From assembly GCA_900546645.1 (NCBI GenBank), contig URDR01000031.1:1-32857 (forward strand): a stretch of DNA of 32,857 nucleotides. The letters run 5' to 3'. Positions within the stretch are counted from its first letter, which is position 1, and every line of letters starts with the position of its first letter. This DNA comes from an uncultured Bacteroides sp. (GTDB lineage: Bacteria > Bacteroidota > Bacteroidia > Bacteroidales > Bacteroidaceae). Position numbers and translations under genes: made by a program. The notes beneath the pieces are model-generated. The model made no database searches. It saw only the letters and a program-made list of their open reading frames with translations, and was not told the DNA's origin. Below, in pieces: positions 31,916 through 32,857 of this stretch.

Positions 31916-32857
31916 CTAATACAGCTCCACTAATTCATCACTGCCTTGTGGCATATAAAGGAGGATGAACTGATATGCTGTAACAGTTCGCTTTTCAGGT
32001 GATAGTCTTTTCTCCTCCTCTGTGTCATAGAAACGAACCCGTAAAACATCATCGAGTTCAAGTTTTCTTCTTAAATAAACCAATTTTCCATTTCCACAAA
32101 CGACCATCTCATAGTTTTGTATTGGTTCTGCAATCCAATCTATAGGATTGCATAAAAAACGGAATAAATCGTCTGAATCAATATATATTTTCTCCAAAGC
32201 CTCTTTTCCCAAATAATTCATTTCCGTCAAAACCCATGTACTGGCAAGGCGCATTTTACGATATTCATAACAATTTCCATCAATCATCATTTGACGCACC
32301 CTATTGTAATGGGCAAGAACCTTCTCTTCCAAATCGGGTATTGTCTGCAAATCCGTTGCTTCTGCAAGTATTCTTTTATGGTTAAAGGGGAGTGTGGCAT
32401 TGAAGCTTATGGAATCAGTGTACAACGGGATTTTTTTTATACCAATATCTGTCGGAGTGTCTAATTCCACCAGTGTTTCAGGCATACCAACCAGTTTTTC
32501 TTTATAATACACCACCTTAATATTTACACCGGCATCTTTGGTGACTTCCGTTTCTCCCGTTCGAGGATAGACCTGTATACTTACGGTATGTTTACCGCTT
32601 CCTAATAGCAAATCATTGATGGGATATAGCATAGACTGACCTTCATTTTTTACAAAATGATACCCCACCGGAATGTCATTTACCCTGACAAGCAGTCTGC
32701 ATCCTGTTTTGTTTACCTGTAGATAGTAGGCAGGTTTCTCCGGGTAGGTCTTCACCATTCCTAAATACTCCTGTATCAGTTCTTCCATTTTCTTTATTTC
32801 CGGTTTCATGTCTTTTTCTGTTTTTACTTGTGCATAGCCGTTGAAACCTAACATTGC
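31916..32857 (-). CDS. Unrecognised, probably exported protein (5' end outside the window)
   Basis: At least 312 aa, open to the window edge. The first residues in the window (MLGFNGYAQVKTEKD) look like the end of a signal peptide with an AQ cleavage point, so the true start probably lies outside and the protein is exported. Residues about 40-120 look like a beta-sandwich (YYLQVNKTGCRLLVRVNDIPVGYHF, GSGKHTVSIQVYPRTG); a helical middle (VLAHYNRVRQMMIDGNCYEYRKM) follows, then another beta-rich part with DWIAEPIQNYEMVVCGNGKLVYLRRK. I do not recognise the family and see no catalytic motif. It is convergent with the flavodiiron gene across a terminator. Confidence 0.8.
   Translation of the reverse strand, partial: AMLGFNGYAQVKTEKDMKPEIKKMEELIQEYLGMVKTYPEKPAYYLQVNKTGCRLLVRVNDIPVGYHFVKNEGQSMLYPINDLLLGSGKHTVSIQVYPRTGETEVTKDAGVNIKVVYYKEKLVGMPETLVELDTPTDIGIKKIPLYTDSISFNATLPFNHKRILAEATDLQTIPDLEEKVLAHYNRVRQMMIDGNCYEYRKMRLASTWVLTEMNYLGKEALEKIYIDSDDLFRFLCNPIDWIAEPIQNYEMVVCGNGKLVYLRRKLELDDVLRVRFYDTEEEKRLSPEKRTVTAYQFILLYMPQGSDELVELY

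Overview
The window looks like a core chromosomal segment of a gut-type Bacteroidales genome, most likely Bacteroides or Phocaeicola. The inference rests on Bacteroidetes promoters (TTG/TTGG, about 20 bp, then TAnnTTTG) in front of many genes, scarce Shine-Dalgarno sites, a GldH lipoprotein, a DUF4834-type protein, a DnaE with a coiled-coil insertion in its PHP domain, and BACON-like protein remnants. I see no rRNA, tRNA, CRISPR array, prophage or intact insertion sequence.

Layout. 1-2.75 kb: etfA and an acyl-CoA dehydrogenase, closed by a strong terminator. 2.87-3.76 kb: a lipoprotein-family gene that seems to have lost its 5' end. 3.76-5.59 kb (minus): a small membrane protein, then psd-pssA for phosphatidylethanolamine synthesis. 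5.7-10.3 kb (plus): dnaE, thioredoxin and a small acidic protein. 10.3-14.4 kb (minus): a tight metF-holB-ricT-gldH run. 14.7-16.0 kb (minus): an exported phospholipase D-family protein, divergent from a BASS-type transporter. 17.2-20.1 kb (minus): ogt and a phosphate transporter with a PhoU-like tail. 20.3-26.8 kb (plus): a single-domain IMP cyclohydrolase followed by the rod-shape cluster mreB-mreC-mreD-mrdA-rodA. 26.9-29.1 kb: an ABC-F ATPase and a nitroreductase. 29.5-31.6 kb: a YhcC-like radical SAM protein and a flavodiiron protein. 31.9 kb to the edge (minus): an unrecognised exported protein, cut by the window.

Most genes are housekeeping: replication (dnaE, holB), lipid synthesis (psd, pssA, perhaps the PLD protein), cell-wall elongation (mre/mrd), one-carbon and purine metabolism (metF, IMP cyclohydrolase), repair and redox defence (ogt, trx, nitroreductase, flavodiiron protein).

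The least explained content is between genes. The two long intergenic stretches (14374-14709 and 29069-29461) each hold short imperfect palindromes on an exact 22-bp pitch. The sequences differ (a GCCTTGGCGTTT family, a TTTCA-N2-TGAAA family and an AGTACT family) but the spacing is shared. One array has pairwise compensating arm changes, and the second stretch combines several families inside larger inverted repeats. This 22-bp modular palindrome system is the best candidate for something undescribed. Other points of note are a Pho-box-like triplet before the phosphate transporter, a promoter nested in a terminator, a leader with 11-bp tandem repeats, and an IMP cyclohydrolase lacking its usual fusion partner.
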